Positions 13,796-22,159 of a stretch of DNA of 38,021 bases are shown here, piece by piece. This stretch comes from Acidimicrobiia bacterium. Its GTDB lineage: Bacteria > Actinomycetota > Acidimicrobiia > Spongiisociales > UBA5794. The translations under genes and the position numbers were made by a program. Under the pieces are notes generated by a model. That model was not told where the DNA came from and searched no databases. It saw nothing but the letters and a program-made list of their open reading frames with translations. Within the stretch, counting starts at the first letter, position 1; each line of letters begins with the position of its first letter. The stretch covers positions 1 to 38,021 of the forward strand of contig JAUIIM010000012.1 in NCBI GenBank assembly GCA_030431785.1. Direction: 5' to 3'.

Positions 13796-14904
13796 TGAGT
13801 GTCGACCGACCCGGTGGGCTCAAGTGGTCGTACTACGACGACGACGTGCTCGCAGCGTGGGTCGCCGAGATGGACTTCGGGCTCGCTCCAGCGATAACCG
13901 CCGCCCTTCACGACGCCGTCGACCGGGGGCTCACCGGCTATCCGTATCCCGACGCAGGCGACGCCCTTGCCGAGGCGGCAACCGGGTTCTGGGCTCGCCG
14001 GTTCGGCTGGGAGGTGGACCCAGGGTTCGTGTACCCGGCACCCGACGTCGTCACCGGTGTGCGTCGTGTCATCGAACACCTGACACCGCCCGGGAGCCCG
14101 GTCGTGCTCCACACCCCGGTGTACTTCCCGTTCTTCGACATGGTCCGCATGGCCGGGCGATCGATCATCGAAGTCCCCAGTCCCCGGGATGCCACCGGGC
14201 GATACGTGCTCGACCTCGACGCAATCCATGATGCCTTTGCGGCGGGAGCCCGGTCCATCGTCCTGTGTAACCCCTGGAACCCCACGGGTCGGGTGATGGG
14301 GACCGAAGAGATTGGCGATCTGATCGAGCTGGCGAAGCGCTTCGGGGGGCGTGTGATCTCCGACGAGATCCACGGACCCATCGTCTTCGACGGACACCAC
14401 CACGTCCCCGCAGCAGCGATCGACCCGGAGACCGTCGTCACGGTGACCGCCGCATCCAAGGGGTGGAAACTGCCGGGGCTCAAGGCTGCGCAGGTCGTCC
14501 TGACCTCCGAGTCGGACCGTGCAATCTGGGAGGAGGCGTTCACCCCGGAGAAGACCGGTGTCGGTACGTTCGGGTTGATCGCGTCGGCGGCTGCCTACGC
14601 CGAAGGTGAGGAATGGCTCGATGCAGTGATGCGCCAGCTCACCACGAACCGTGCGTTGGTGACGGAACGACTCTCGGGCATGCCGGGTGTGACGTATGCG
14701 GAACCCGAAGGGACCTACCTCGCCTGGGCGACCGTCGAGGGGATGGGCGACCCCGTCGAACGGCTACTGACCGAGGGGCGCGTTGCCGTCTCCGGTGGTG
14801 CTGGCTTCGGATCGACGGCGGGAAACGGCATCCGCATCAACTTCGCCACCGACCCCGAGACGCTCACCGCCATCCTTGACCGAATCGTTGCGACGATCGG
14901 CTAG
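13795..14904 (+). CDS. PatB/MalY-type pyridoxal-phosphate C-S lyase
   Basis: This encodes 369 residues of fold-type I aminotransferase. Landmarks are AAWVAEMDFGLAP, LTGYPYPDAGDAL, LCNPWNPTGRVMG, VISDEIHGPIVF and the PLP lysine in ASKGWKLPGLK. These are the features of the PatB/MalY group, which mostly cleaves cystathionine or cysteine S-conjugates by beta-elimination (EC 4.4.1.13) rather than transaminating. The exact substrate cannot be read from sequence. The ATG shares one base with the TGA of the membrane peptide gene, so it is coupled to the ppa operon. The next gene converges with only 3 bp between stops. Confidence 0.85.
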   Translation: MSVDRPGGLKWSYYDDDVLAAWVAEMDFGLAPAITAALHDAVDRGLTGYPYPDAGDALAEAATGFWARRFGWEVDPGFVYPAPDVVTGVRRVIEHLTPPGSPVVLHTPVYFPFFDMVRMAGRSIIEVPSPRDATGRYVLDLDAIHDAFAAGARSIVLCNPWNPTGRVMGTEEIGDLIELAKRFGGRVISDEIHGPIVFDGHHHVPAAAIDPETVVTVTAASKGWKLPGLKAAQVVLTSESDRAIWEEAFTPEKTGVGTFGLIASAAAYAEGEEWLDAVMRQLTTNRALVTERLSGMPGVTYAEPEGTYLAWATVEGMGDPVERLLTEGRVAVSGGAGFGSTAGNGIRINFATDPETLTAILDRIVATIG

Positions 14905-14907
14905 CGC

Positions 14908-15888
14908 CTATGCACCGCGGGTGAAGTCGTAGTCGACGAGGCGGTCGCGCTGTTGGCGTTCGTGGAAGCGTCCGATCCAACGGTCGGCATCGAAATCGGG
15001 GTCGTCGAGGAGGTCACGACAGACGATCCCGTACAGCAGATGGTCCCGCCAGCGCATGAACAGGTCGAATCGGTCCGTCCACTCAGGTTGGAGGGTGCGG
15101 TGCTCCCGGTATCCGTTGGCGAATGGTGGCCACAGAGTCGCTGCGGCCTCGCGTGGGTCGTCGTGGTGCAACACGGCGTAGTACATGACGATGGCGAGGT
15201 CGTCCGCGAACCAGGTGTACCCGCAGTCGTCGAAGTCGAAGATCGTGAGGGTGGAGCCATCCCAATGGACGTTGGCGAGATGGGCATCGAGATGGACGAG
15301 TCCGTAGACGTCGGGGGTGCGCGGGAAGCTGCGCATGGTGGCGAGGATGTCCTCCATCGTCGCCTTCGCCTTCGGGTCACTGTCCGGGATATGGAGCGAA
15401 TCGGCGAGATGGACGGGGCTGTCCCAGTGCGGGCGATCGAAGTCGGGTCCGGGGACGAACTCGCCGGTCACGGCGTGCATCTTTCCAAGCAGTGCGCCGT
15501 GGGCGTGCCAATAGTCATCGTCGACGATGTCGCGTGGCGGCATGCCGCCGGGCGCCTTGCTCCACGCAGTGGCGAGGAACTCTGCACCGTGCCCGTCGTC
15601 GATTGTCTCGACGAGGTTCCCGTTCCGGCTCTCCAGCGCCGCGGCGACGTCGACATCGCGACTCGCGAGGAAGCGGGTGAACTCGGCTTCGCTGTGCAGC
15701 ATCGGGACGTTGCGACGATCCGAATGGGTGACCTTCATCACGAACTCGTCGCCTGAGGGTGTCTCGACGAGGTACACGAAGCTCTCGAACCCTTCGAGGG
15801 CGTCGAGGGCATCGGGCGAAACACCGAACCGTGATGCGAGCTCGGCTTTCATCGCCTGGGTGTAGCGGTCGCTGACGTATTGCTCCAT
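14908..15888 (-). CDS. Aminoglycoside-phosphotransferase-family kinase
   Basis: This encodes 326 residues from ATG 15888, with GAGG 5 nt upstream; a much longer open frame to 16548 runs through the opposite gene and is rejected. Kinase landmarks are EFVMKVTH (ATP-binding Lys), the catalytic loop VHLDAHLANV and the metal-binding IFDFDDCGY. All catalytic residues are present. The APH/choline-kinase superfamily phosphorylates antibiotics, choline, homoserine or sugars; the substrate is not evident. It sits back to back with an aldo/keto reductase gene. Confidence 0.8.
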   Translation of the reverse strand: MEQYVSDRYTQAMKAELASRFGVSPDALDALEGFESFVYLVETPSGDEFVMKVTHSDRRNVPMLHSEAEFTRFLASRDVDVAAALESRNGNLVETIDDGHGAEFLATAWSKAPGGMPPRDIVDDDYWHAHGALLGKMHAVTGEFVPGPDFDRPHWDSPVHLADSLHIPDSDPKAKATMEDILATMRSFPRTPDVYGLVHLDAHLANVHWDGSTLTIFDFDDCGYTWFADDLAIVMYYAVLHHDDPREAAATLWPPFANGYREHRTLQPEWTDRFDLFMRWRDHLLYGIVCRDLLDDPDFDADRWIGRFHERQQRDRLVDYDFTRGA

Positions 15889-15912
15889 GGGAACCTCGGG
15901 TTCGGCACTCGG

Positions 15913-15918
15913 TATCTT
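15913..15918 (+). promoter_or_regulatory. -10 box of the aldo/keto reductase gene (leaderless)
   Basis: TATCTT ends 6 nt before ATG 15925, so the transcript would begin at or very near the start codon. No Shine-Dalgarno sequence and no clear -35 box. Confidence 0.45.
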
Positions 15919-15924
15919 CCGGAT

Positions 15925-16767
15925 ATGCAACATCCTATGACGACCACGTTGAACGACGGGACGACGATGCCGATGCACGGTCTCGGTGTCTTCCAGACCG
16001 AAGCCGGTGACGAGGTGCGGAACGCAGTGACCTGGGCGCTCGATGCGGGGTATCGCCTCATCGATACGGCCTCGATCTACCGCAACGAAGAAGGTGTCGG
16101 CGAAGCGATCGCTGCCCACGATCTCGACCGTGAAGACGTGTTCGTCACCACCAAGTTGTGGAATCGGGATCAAGGCTACGACCGTGCCCGTAAGGCCATG
16201 GACGCCAGTCTCGAACGGCTTGGGATGGATTACGTCGACCTCTACCTCATCCACTGGCCCATTCCCGACCTCACCGCCGAATCGTGGCGGGCGATGGAAG
16301 ACATCAAAGCCGACGGACAGGCGCGGTCGATCGGTGTGTCGAACTTCGAACCTCACCACCTTGAACAACTGCTCTCGGGAGCGTCCGTTCCTCCGACCGT
16401 CAACCAGGTAGAGCTCCACCCGCATCTCCAACAGCATGCGATCCGGGACGGGTGCGCTGCAGCGGATGTGCGCGTGCAGGCATGGAGCCCGCTGAAGCAG
16501 GCACGAGTGCTCGACGAACCGACGATCGTCGAGATCGCAGCAGCGCACGACAGGACTCCGGCGCAGGTCGTGATCCGGTGGCAGCTGCAGTCAGGCATCT
16601 TGACGATTCCGAAGTCGGTGCATCAGCATCGGATCGTCGAGAACGCCGATGTCTTCGACTTCGAACTCACTTCCGACGAGATGGCGGCCATGGACGCCCT
16701 CGATCGTGGCGATCGTATCGGTCCCCACCCCGACGGGTTCGCCGAACAGCACCGCCCCGATGCGTGA
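15925..16767 (+). CDS. Aldo/keto reductase
   Basis: This is a 280-residue NADPH-dependent reductase of the TIM-barrel aldo/keto family, matching family length. The catalytic tetrad is complete: Asp47 and Tyr52 (LIDTASIY), Lys77 (VTTKLWN) and His110 (LIHWP). The NADP-binding region is also present (TIPKSVHQHRIVENADVFDF). The order and GVSNF motif put it near the 2,5-diketo-gluconate/methylglyoxal reductase group. The substrate is broad or unknown. ATG 15925 is chosen for the TATCTT box just upstream; ATG 15937 is an alternative. Confidence 0.9.
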   Translation: MQHPMTTTLNDGTTMPMHGLGVFQTEAGDEVRNAVTWALDAGYRLIDTASIYRNEEGVGEAIAAHDLDREDVFVTTKLWNRDQGYDRARKAMDASLERLGMDYVDLYLIHWPIPDLTAESWRAMEDIKADGQARSIGVSNFEPHHLEQLLSGASVPPTVNQVELHPHLQQHAIRDGCAAADVRVQAWSPLKQARVLDEPTIVEIAAAHDRTPAQVVIRWQLQSGILTIPKSVHQHRIVENADVFDFELTSDEMAAMDALDRGDRIGPHPDGFAEQHRPDA

Positions 16768-16781
16768 TGCGCGGGCCGGAA

Positions 16782-16809
16782 TTGACCACCACGGTGCCGT
16801 CGTTACCAT
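16782..16809 (+). promoter_or_regulatory. Housekeeping-type promoter of the DAHP synthase gene
   Basis: TTGACC (16782-16787), a 16-bp spacer and TACCAT (16804-16809) give the best -35/-10 pair among the chromosomal promoters here. Transcription would start about 16816, leaving a leader of about 40 nt. Confidence 0.6.
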
Positions 16810-16855
16810 GCGCGGCCAACGCAACAGCGACTGACCACCGAAACTGGGCACGCAC

Positions 16856-18214
16856 ATGACATGGACTCCAGACAGCTGGCGAAGCAAGCCGGCGAAGCAG
16901 CAACCGTCCTACCCGGACCCCGACAGCGTCGCCCAAGTCGAGAAGGAGCTCGCCGGGTCGCCTCCGCTCGTGTTCGCCGGCGAAGCACGCCGCCTCCGAC
17001 GCCAGCTCCGTGACGTCGCCAAGGGGGAGGCGTTCCTCCTCCAAGGTGGCGACTGTGCTGAGTCGTTCGCCGAGTTCCACGTCGACACGATCCGTGACAC
17101 CTTCAAGGTCATGCTCCAGATGTCCGTCGTCCTCACCTACGGGGCATCCCTACCGGTCGTGAAAGTCGGACGCATGGCCGGCCAGTTCGCCAAGCCGCGT
17201 TCCTCCGACGTGGAGACGCAGGACGGGGTCGACCTCCCGAGCTACCGCGGTGACATCATCAACGGGATCGCCTTCGACGCCGAGGCGCGTGTCCCCGACC
17301 CGGAACGGCTCCTGCGGGCCTACAACCAAAGCGCCCTCACCCTGAACCTGCTCCGTGCCTTTGCACAAGGCGGGATGGCCAACCTTGAACAGGTCCATCG
17401 TTGGAACCTCGAGTTCGTCGACGACACGCCTCAGTCCGAACGGTACGAAGAACTCGCCAACGAACTGGACGAGACGCTCGCCTTCATGCGCGCCATCGGG
17501 CTCACCCCAGAGACCGTCCATCAGCTCCGCGAGACCGACTTCTACACGAGTCACGAGGCGTTGCTTCCCGGCTACGAGCAGGCGCTCACCCGTGTGGACT
17601 CGTTGACCGGCGACTACTACGCCTGTTCCGCACACATGCTGTGGATCGGTGACCGTACGCGGCAGCCCGACGGTGCACACGTCGAGTTCCTGCGAGGCGT
17701 TGAGAACCCGATCGGGCTCAAGTGCGGCCCCTCACTCGACCCCGACGAACTCGTGCGGTTGATCTCGATCCTCGATCCCGAGAACGACCCCGGTCGCATC
17801 ACGCTCATCACACGGCACGGGGCCGACAACGTCGCAGACCATCTCCCGGGACTGATCGAGGCGGTCGAGCGTGAAGGGCTCGACGTCGTGTGGTCGGTCG
17901 ACCCGATGCACGGAAACACCATGGTCTCCGCGACGGGATACAAGACCCGCCCGTTCGAACGGATCGTCCGCGAGGTCCAACAGTTCTTTGAGATCCACCA
18001 GGCGATGGGTACCCACGCCGGTGGTGTCCACTTCGAGATGACGGGTCAGAACGTCACCGAGTGCACCGGGGGAGCGGTGAGGATCGAGGAGAAGAACCTC
18101 GCCGACCGCTACCACACGCACTGCGATCCACGCCTCAACGCGTCGCAGTCACTGGAGTTTGCGTTCATCCTCGCCGACCTGCTCAAGCAGACCCGCAACG
18201 GAACGTCCGGCTGA
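16856..18214 (+). CDS. aroG: 3-deoxy-D-arabino-heptulosonate 7-phosphate synthase, class II
   Basis: This is the first enzyme of the shikimate pathway, joining phosphoenolpyruvate and erythrose 4-phosphate. The 452 residues match class II length. Diagnostic stretches are [15 protein letters not shown] (metal-binding Cys), [77 protein letters not shown] and THCDPRLN. Class II enzymes are the usual type in actinobacteria and are often inhibited by aromatic amino acids. The gene stands alone behind its own promoter; its end converges with the next gene at a 6-bp gap. Confidence 0.96.
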   Translation: MTWTPDSWRSKPAKQQPSYPDPDSVAQVEKELAGSPPLVFAGEARRLRRQLRDVAKGEAFLLQGGDCAESFAEFHVDTIRDTFKVMLQMSVVLTYGASLPVVKVGRMAGQFAKPRSSDVETQDGVDLPSYRGDIINGIAFDAEARVPDPERLLRAYNQSALTLNLLRAFAQGGMANLEQVHRWNLEFVDDTPQSERYEELANELDETLAFMRAIGLTPETVHQLRETDFYTSHEALLPGYEQALTRVDSLTGDYYACSAHMLWIGDRTRQPDGAHVEFLRGVENPIGLKCGPSLDPDELVRLISILDPENDPGRITLITRHGADNVADHLPGLIEAVEREGLDVVWSVDPMHGNTMVSATGYKTRPFERIVREVQQFFEIHQAMGTHAGGVHFEMTGQNVTECTGGAVRIEEKNLADRYHTHCDPRLNASQSLEFAFILADLLKQTRNGTSG

Positions 18215-18220
18215 GTCCGA

Positions 18221-18922
18221 TCAGACGAGGATCGGCAGACTTGCGAGGATTCCGATCCCGCTGACGAGGATCAGGATGCCGATCCCCAGTGCGATGAGGC
18301 GATTCCTCGGGCTGTAGAGCTTCGAACTCACGCCTGCGAAGAACAGCACCGATGCGAACAACACCATGGTGAGCACGTAGTTGTCGCCGTTCTGGTTCGC
18401 TTCGCGGGCAGCAACGGACTTCTCGTCCGCGAGTTCGGACAGGCGGATGGCTTCTTGGGCCTCCGCAACCTGGTACTCGTCCATCGCAAACGGTGTCGGT
18501 GGGGCGTCGGGGTTGTTTACCGGATCGGTCGCCAGCCATGCGTTGACAGCAGGGAGGAACTCTGGACGGAACCGCTTGTAGAGGAACCCGCTCGTCGTGA
18601 ACGGTTGCGGCTCATACTCTGATGAGTCAAGGACGAGCGTGCCCGCCTGGACCTCGTCGAAGATCGCAGCGACCCAGTCCGTGTACATCGCCACATCGAT
18701 CTGGGTGAGCTGACCGGCTCGCGTGTCGAAGCGGGTGGACTCCGTACGGGCGGCTCCGGCCTCAGAGAAGTTGATGGATTGGGTACCGCTCCATTTGCCG
18801 GCTTCGAATCCGGACCATGCGGTGAGGATGGTGGCGATGGCGAGCATGATCGTGGCGATCAGTTCGATCCGGTCCTTCGATCCCAGCAGGCCGGGGCTCT
18901 TCGTTTCGGTCGTGTCCGTCAT
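18221..18922 (-). CDS. Membrane protein, three predicted helices
   Basis: This encodes 233 residues. One helix near the N-terminus (ELIATIMLAIATILTAWSGF) is followed by an extended loop of about 120 residues (FSEAGAARTESTRFD, YTDWVAAIFDEVQ, YEPQPFTTSGFLYKR). A charged helix (AQEAIRLSELADEKSVAARE) comes next, then two helices at the end (YVLTMVLFASVLFFAGVSS and LIALGIGILILVSGIGIL). The layout resembles DUF4337-like small membrane proteins, with weak confidence. A TACGCT box lies 7 nt before the ATG. Confidence 0.7.
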   Translation of the reverse strand: MTDTTETKSPGLLGSKDRIELIATIMLAIATILTAWSGFEAGKWSGTQSINFSEAGAARTESTRFDTRAGQLTQIDVAMYTDWVAAIFDEVQAGTLVLDSSEYEPQPFTTSGFLYKRFRPEFLPAVNAWLATDPVNNPDAPPTPFAMDEYQVAEAQEAIRLSELADEKSVAAREANQNGDNYVLTMVLFASVLFFAGVSSKLYSPRNRLIALGIGILILVSGIGILASLPILV

Positions 18923-18929
18923 CGGTGCG

Positions 18930-18935
18930 AGCGTA
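18930..18935 (-). promoter_or_regulatory. -10 box of the three-helix membrane protein gene (leaderless)
   Basis: TACGCT on the minus strand ends 7 nt before ATG 18922. No Shine-Dalgarno sequence fits in between. Confidence 0.45.
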
Positions 18936-18958
18936 GTCGTGTCACAGCCGCATGGGTA

Positions 18959-19915
18959 TCAGACGCGGGCGTTCGTGATGAGGTGTCGCTCGAGAACACT
19001 CCACACGGAGCGACGGGCGAGTTGCCGCTGCATGGACCGAAGCGTGGCGAGGAACGTAGGTACGGCAGCCGAAGCAGACATCGGATTCGGTCGCGCTTCG
19101 TCGAGGATCATCTCGGACGGTCGAAGTACGAGGATCTCGGTGTCCGGCCATTGCCGCTCCATGAGTGCGATCTCCGCAGCCAACGCCTTGCGTCCGACAC
19201 GGTCGAACACGTCTTCGTACATCCGTCCGCGGCGGCGAGGTGCTGTTGCAGCAAATGGGGCAAGGACGATCACGAGGTCGAGCGGGTCACTGTGTCCGAG
19301 GAGGAGGTCGATAGAGGTGCCCGATGCGATGCCGCCGTCCGCGTACCACTCGCCGTCGATGCTCACGGGTTCGTAGATGAACGGGACAGCCGACGATGCG
19401 GCCACTGCCTCCGCAAGTCCGACGTCAGGTGCTTCCTCCGTCCCGAACGCCACACGGCGTCGGGTGTCGAGGTCGTAGGCGACGATCGCCGTCGCTTTGT
19501 CCGGCCAAGAGTCGGCGAGCGGGCCCACCGCATCGCCGACCCACTGTTGAAGTCCGTCAGTGCGAAACAGACCTGGGCTACCGAGCGCCGCGTGAAGGCT
19601 CGGGCTCCGGAGCGCGGGCATGATGCCGCGACGGATCCACCGTAATCCGCCCCTCGGTGTCCCGCGGGTGTAGAGGTATCCGCTGAGGAAGTCGCGGATC
19701 TCGTCTGCGGTGCGGCCGGTGCCGGTGAACGCATCCACGTGCAGCGCACCGCCGCGGACCATCGCTCCGACGAAGGAACCAGAGGAGGTGCCGACGATCA
19801 CTGAGCTGTCATCGGGATCCCAGCCCGTGGCCATCTCGATGGCGAGCAAGGTGCCGAAGTGGAATGCAGCACCCGTGATGCCACCGCCACCGAGTACCAG
19901 TCCTACCTCGCTCAT
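18959..19915 (-). CDS. Patatin-like phospholipase (RssA type)
   Basis: This encodes 318 residues. The catalytic dyad and oxyanion hole are visible: LVLGGGGITGAAFHFG (oxyanion loop, residues 7-21), GTSSG at 42-46 with nucleophile Ser44, and ADGG with Asp193. These define bacterial patatin-like serine hydrolases, which cleave acyl chains from phospholipids or related esters. No signal peptide is seen, so it acts in the cytosol or at the inner membrane face. Start 19915 is preferred over ATG 19927 because a TATGCT box ends 7 nt upstream of it. It diverges from the MshD-like gene. Confidence 0.88.
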   Translation of the reverse strand: MSEVGLVLGGGGITGAAFHFGTLLAIEMATGWDPDDSSVIVGTSSGSFVGAMVRGGALHVDAFTGTGRTADEIRDFLSGYLYTRGTPRGGLRWIRRGIMPALRSPSLHAALGSPGLFRTDGLQQWVGDAVGPLADSWPDKATAIVAYDLDTRRRVAFGTEEAPDVGLAEAVAASSAVPFIYEPVSIDGEWYADGGIASGTSIDLLLGHSDPLDLVIVLAPFAATAPRRRGRMYEDVFDRVGRKALAAEIALMERQWPDTEILVLRPSEMILDEARPNPMSASAAVPTFLATLRSMQRQLARRSVWSVLERHLITNARV

Positions 19916-19922
19916 CCTGTGG

Positions 19923-19928
19923 AGCATA
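19923..19928 (-). promoter_or_regulatory. -10 box of the patatin gene (leaderless)
   Basis: TATGCT on the minus strand ends 7 nt before ATG 19915 and would lie inside the longer alternative start, so it decides the start. Confidence 0.45.
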
Positions 19929-19992
19929 CGAGGAATCGGTGGGACTTGGGTGCTCCTCGTCGTGCCCGGTCGTCGTCGATCGCATCGCGGCC

Positions 19993-19998
19993 TATCGT
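19993..19998 (+). promoter_or_regulatory. -10 box of the MshD-like gene (leaderless)
   Basis: TATCGT ends 7 nt before ATG 20006, divergent to the patatin promoter about 65 bp away. Confidence 0.4.
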
Positions 19999-20005
19999 CG
20001 TGCCC

Positions 20006-20848
20006 ATGCCATTCCCGTCTGAAGAGGTCGCACATCTGCTTGCGGTCGTCGAATCCCGTTCGGGACACGAGGCACTGTCCGAAGCAAAGGTCGGGGTGCT
20101 CGGTGAACGGCGACAAGTCGTGGAGATCCGGGACGAAGAGCGTCTCGTCGGCCTCGGTGTGGTCGCCGGGCACGATCAAGGCGATGCTGGCAAGCACTGG
20201 AGTGCCGAGACGGTCGTCGATCCGTCGATGCAGTTCGTGGAGTTCGAAGCACAATTGGTGCACGCGACGTTGGCGGCGGTACCAGCTGGGGCGAGCTCGT
20301 CCGTGTGGAGCCGGCGAACGACGACCGATCAGGCACTCGAACGGCTCGGATTCTCACGAGTGCGCGCCCTCCATCAGATGGACCTTCCGCTCCCGGCAGA
20401 CCCACCAGCGGCTGGATTCGAAGTAGAGCGGTTCTCCCTAGGACAGGAGGATGACCTTGTCGCCGTCAACGCTGCGGCTTTCGCAGATCATCGAGAAGCG
20501 GGATCGTTGGACCTTGACGAGGTACGACGACTCCAGGAGTCCGACTGGTGGGATCCAGATGGCGTGCTGTTCCACCGCATCGACGGCGTCATCGTCGGGT
20601 TCTGCTGGACGAAGGTACACCCCGACGGCGTCGGCGAGATCTATCGGATCGGTGTCGCCGAACCCGGGCGGGGGAGAAGGGTTGGACGGAACATCGTGCT
20701 CGCCGGGTTCGCCGACCTCCAGGAACGGAAGGGTTGCACCCGAGGCATGCTGTGGGTCGATGGTGCGAACACGGCAGCGATGCGGCTCTACGAGTCGATC
20801 GGGATGCGATCGGTGTGGAGCATCCGGGAATACGAGGCCACGCCGTGA
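20006..20848 (+). CDS. mshD: Mycothiol synthase-like tandem GNAT acetyltransferase
   Basis: This encodes 280 residues, close to the 300 or so of MshD. MshD acetylates Cys-GlcN-Ins, the last step in making mycothiol, the main thiol of actinobacteria. The C-terminal GNAT domain is close to the MshD pattern: FCWTKVHPDGVGEIYRIGV, acetyl-CoA loop GRGRRVGRN, and LWVDGANTAAMRLYESIGM. The N-terminal half is a degenerate second GNAT domain ending TTDQALERLGFSRVRALHQM, also as in MshD. Another tandem GNAT enzyme remains possible, as no other mycothiol gene is in view. It converges with the next gene at a 12-bp gap. Confidence 0.75.
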   Translation: MPFPSEEVAHLLAVVESRSGHEALSEAKVGVLGERRQVVEIRDEERLVGLGVVAGHDQGDAGKHWSAETVVDPSMQFVEFEAQLVHATLAAVPAGASSSVWSRRTTTDQALERLGFSRVRALHQMDLPLPADPPAAGFEVERFSLGQEDDLVAVNAAAFADHREAGSLDLDEVRRLQESDWWDPDGVLFHRIDGVIVGFCWTKVHPDGVGEIYRIGVAEPGRGRRVGRNIVLAGFADLQERKGCTRGMLWVDGANTAAMRLYESIGMRSVWSIREYEATP

Positions 20849-20860
20849 CGTGGCGGGCGA

Positions 20861-21064
20861 CTAGCCGAAGCGGTGACCGCAGCTAGGGCAGTGGTCGTCG
20901 GAGTCGGACGTCTGGGCTCTACACCAAGGACACGGGAGATCCGAACCGTCGCCGACGAAGCTCACGGAACGATCCGTCGCCATCCCCGTCGTCGTCAGAC
21001 TTCGGCTTCCAATCGTCACGATTGCGAGGGTGACGAAGACCAATACAAGCCCGGCTTCCAACAT
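20861..21064 (-). CDS. Small membrane protein with C-terminal zinc ribbon
   Basis: This encodes 67 residues from ATG 21064, chosen because AAGGAG lies 8 nt upstream; ATG 21097 is less likely. An N-terminal helix (LEAGLVLVFVTLAIVTIGS) is followed by a short linker and a zinc ribbon with two CxxC knuckles (PCPWCRA and CPSCGHRFG). The ribbon would face one side of the membrane as a small binding module. Function unknown. Confidence 0.7.
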   Translation of the reverse strand: MLEAGLVLVFVTLAIVTIGSRSLTTTGMATDRSVSFVGDGSDLPCPWCRAQTSDSDDHCPSCGHRFG

Positions 21065-21137
21065 CGTCCTGCTCCTTCCACCATCTACCGCAGACAATGT
21101 TGGCAGACAACGCGAAAAACTCCGGTATTTCGGTGCC

Positions 21138-21206
21138 GATCATCGATGCTCGATCATCGACCGCGCGTCTGGTATCTGGTATCTGGGATCTCGGAACGAA
21201 GTTCCG
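21138..21206. repeat. Short intergenic repeats and hairpin
   Basis: GATCATCGA occurs twice (21138-21146 and 21152-21160). GGTATCT is repeated in tandem just after, then a perfect hairpin CGGAAC-GAA-GTTCCG (21192-21206) touches the stop codon of the leftward pseudokinase gene. The hairpin could be its terminator, though no U-run follows. Confidence 0.35.
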
Positions 21207-22067
21207 TCAGCCGCCCAGGGCCCCCAGAACGGCTCGGTTGAACTCGGGGACGAGGTTGTCGGGGACGTTCGCCGGCCGGGCCGACAACTGCCGCTCTGCG
21301 AGGTGGACGAGTGCCTGGGCAGCGTGATAGACGATCCACCGGTCGAGCTGATCCGGTTCCATCGTCCGTCCGTAACCCTTCATGACGCTCTGGGCGGCGA
21401 CGGGTCCTGCATGGAGTCCCACGTTCCACACTGCTTTTGACAGGTCCCACTCGGGAGGTGCGAGTGTCGCCCACTCCCACGTGATGAGGGTCACGGCTCC
21501 GGCATCGTTGACGATGAACTTGCTTGCGAGTGGGTTTGTGTGTGAGACGACCGGATTGCTGGCCCTTGGAGGTGTGACCTTCTCCGCTGCGGCGACGAGT
21601 TCGGTCTCTATCCCGATGCGGCCCCGGTATCGATCGAGGCGACGAAGGGTCGACTTCAGATCGACGGCGACCCACTCTTGATCGATACCGCGAGCGAGAT
21701 TGGAGAAGGCATCCGTCGAGGAGCGGTGTACCTCGGCGAGGATCTCGCCGGACTTCTCGGCGAGTCCCGAGTTCTCCGGGAGGGTCTGAAGGCTCCATTT
21801 GCCAGCATCGGAGAAGACCGTCCAGTTCAGGTTCTCGTCGACGCCATGGTCGATCGCGGCCGGTGTCCCCGCGACGTGTTTGAGAGCATCGAGTGCATGG
21901 TTCTCCCTCCGCATCCGCGAGTCGGAACCGTAGACCTTGAGGACCATCGTCCCGTTGTCTCGCCAGATCCGGAACACATGATTCGCCCCCTGGAGCGGGG
22001 TTGGTGATGTGAGCTGCTGAACCGTCGTGCCGCCAGCGAACTTCTCTGCGAGTGTGCGAGCATCCAT
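21207..22067 (-). CDS. APH-family pseudokinase
   Basis: This encodes 286 residues from ATG 22067, which has GGAGGAGG 6 nt upstream. The aminoglycoside/choline-kinase fold is recognisable: MVLKVYGSD with the ATP-site Lys44, RRENHAL with Glu55, then VVSHTNPLASKFIV and VTLITWEWATLAPPEWDL. In active members the last two read HxDxxxxN and DWE(W). Here the catalytic Asp is Asn178, the metal-binding Asn is Lys183 and the second metal-binding Asp is Thr196. The nucleotide-binding part is kept while three catalytic residues are lost, so a binding or regulatory role is more likely than catalysis. It diverges from thrS. Confidence 0.7.
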   Translation of the reverse strand: MDARTLAEKFAGGTTVQQLTSPTPLQGANHVFRIWRDNGTMVLKVYGSDSRMRRENHALDALKHVAGTPAAIDHGVDENLNWTVFSDAGKWSLQTLPENSGLAEKSGEILAEVHRSSTDAFSNLARGIDQEWVAVDLKSTLRRLDRYRGRIGIETELVAAAEKVTPPRASNPVVSHTNPLASKFIVNDAGAVTLITWEWATLAPPEWDLSKAVWNVGLHAGPVAAQSVMKGYGRTMEPDQLDRWIVYHAAQALVHLAERQLSARPANVPDNLVPEFNRAVLGALGG

Positions 22068-22113
22068 CGTCTGCCTCCTCCGTCCCACAATACGCACGAA
22101 ACTCCTGCTTGGG

Positions 22114-22119
22114 TACCCT
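22114..22119 (+). promoter_or_regulatory. Candidate -10 box of thrS
   Basis: TACCCT lies 40 bp before the GTG start, inside the palindrome GGGTACCC. The leader of about 34 nt is too short for a T-box, and none is visible. Confidence 0.35.
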
Positions 22120-22159
22120 GTACAGCACTCGAACGAACCACATCGAAGGAAGCCCGCCC

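Noticed and set aside
15889..16548. N-terminal extension of the leftward phosphotransferase gene
   Set aside because: It runs antisense through the aldo/keto reductase gene; the kinase fold starts after ATG 15888, which has its own ribosome site.
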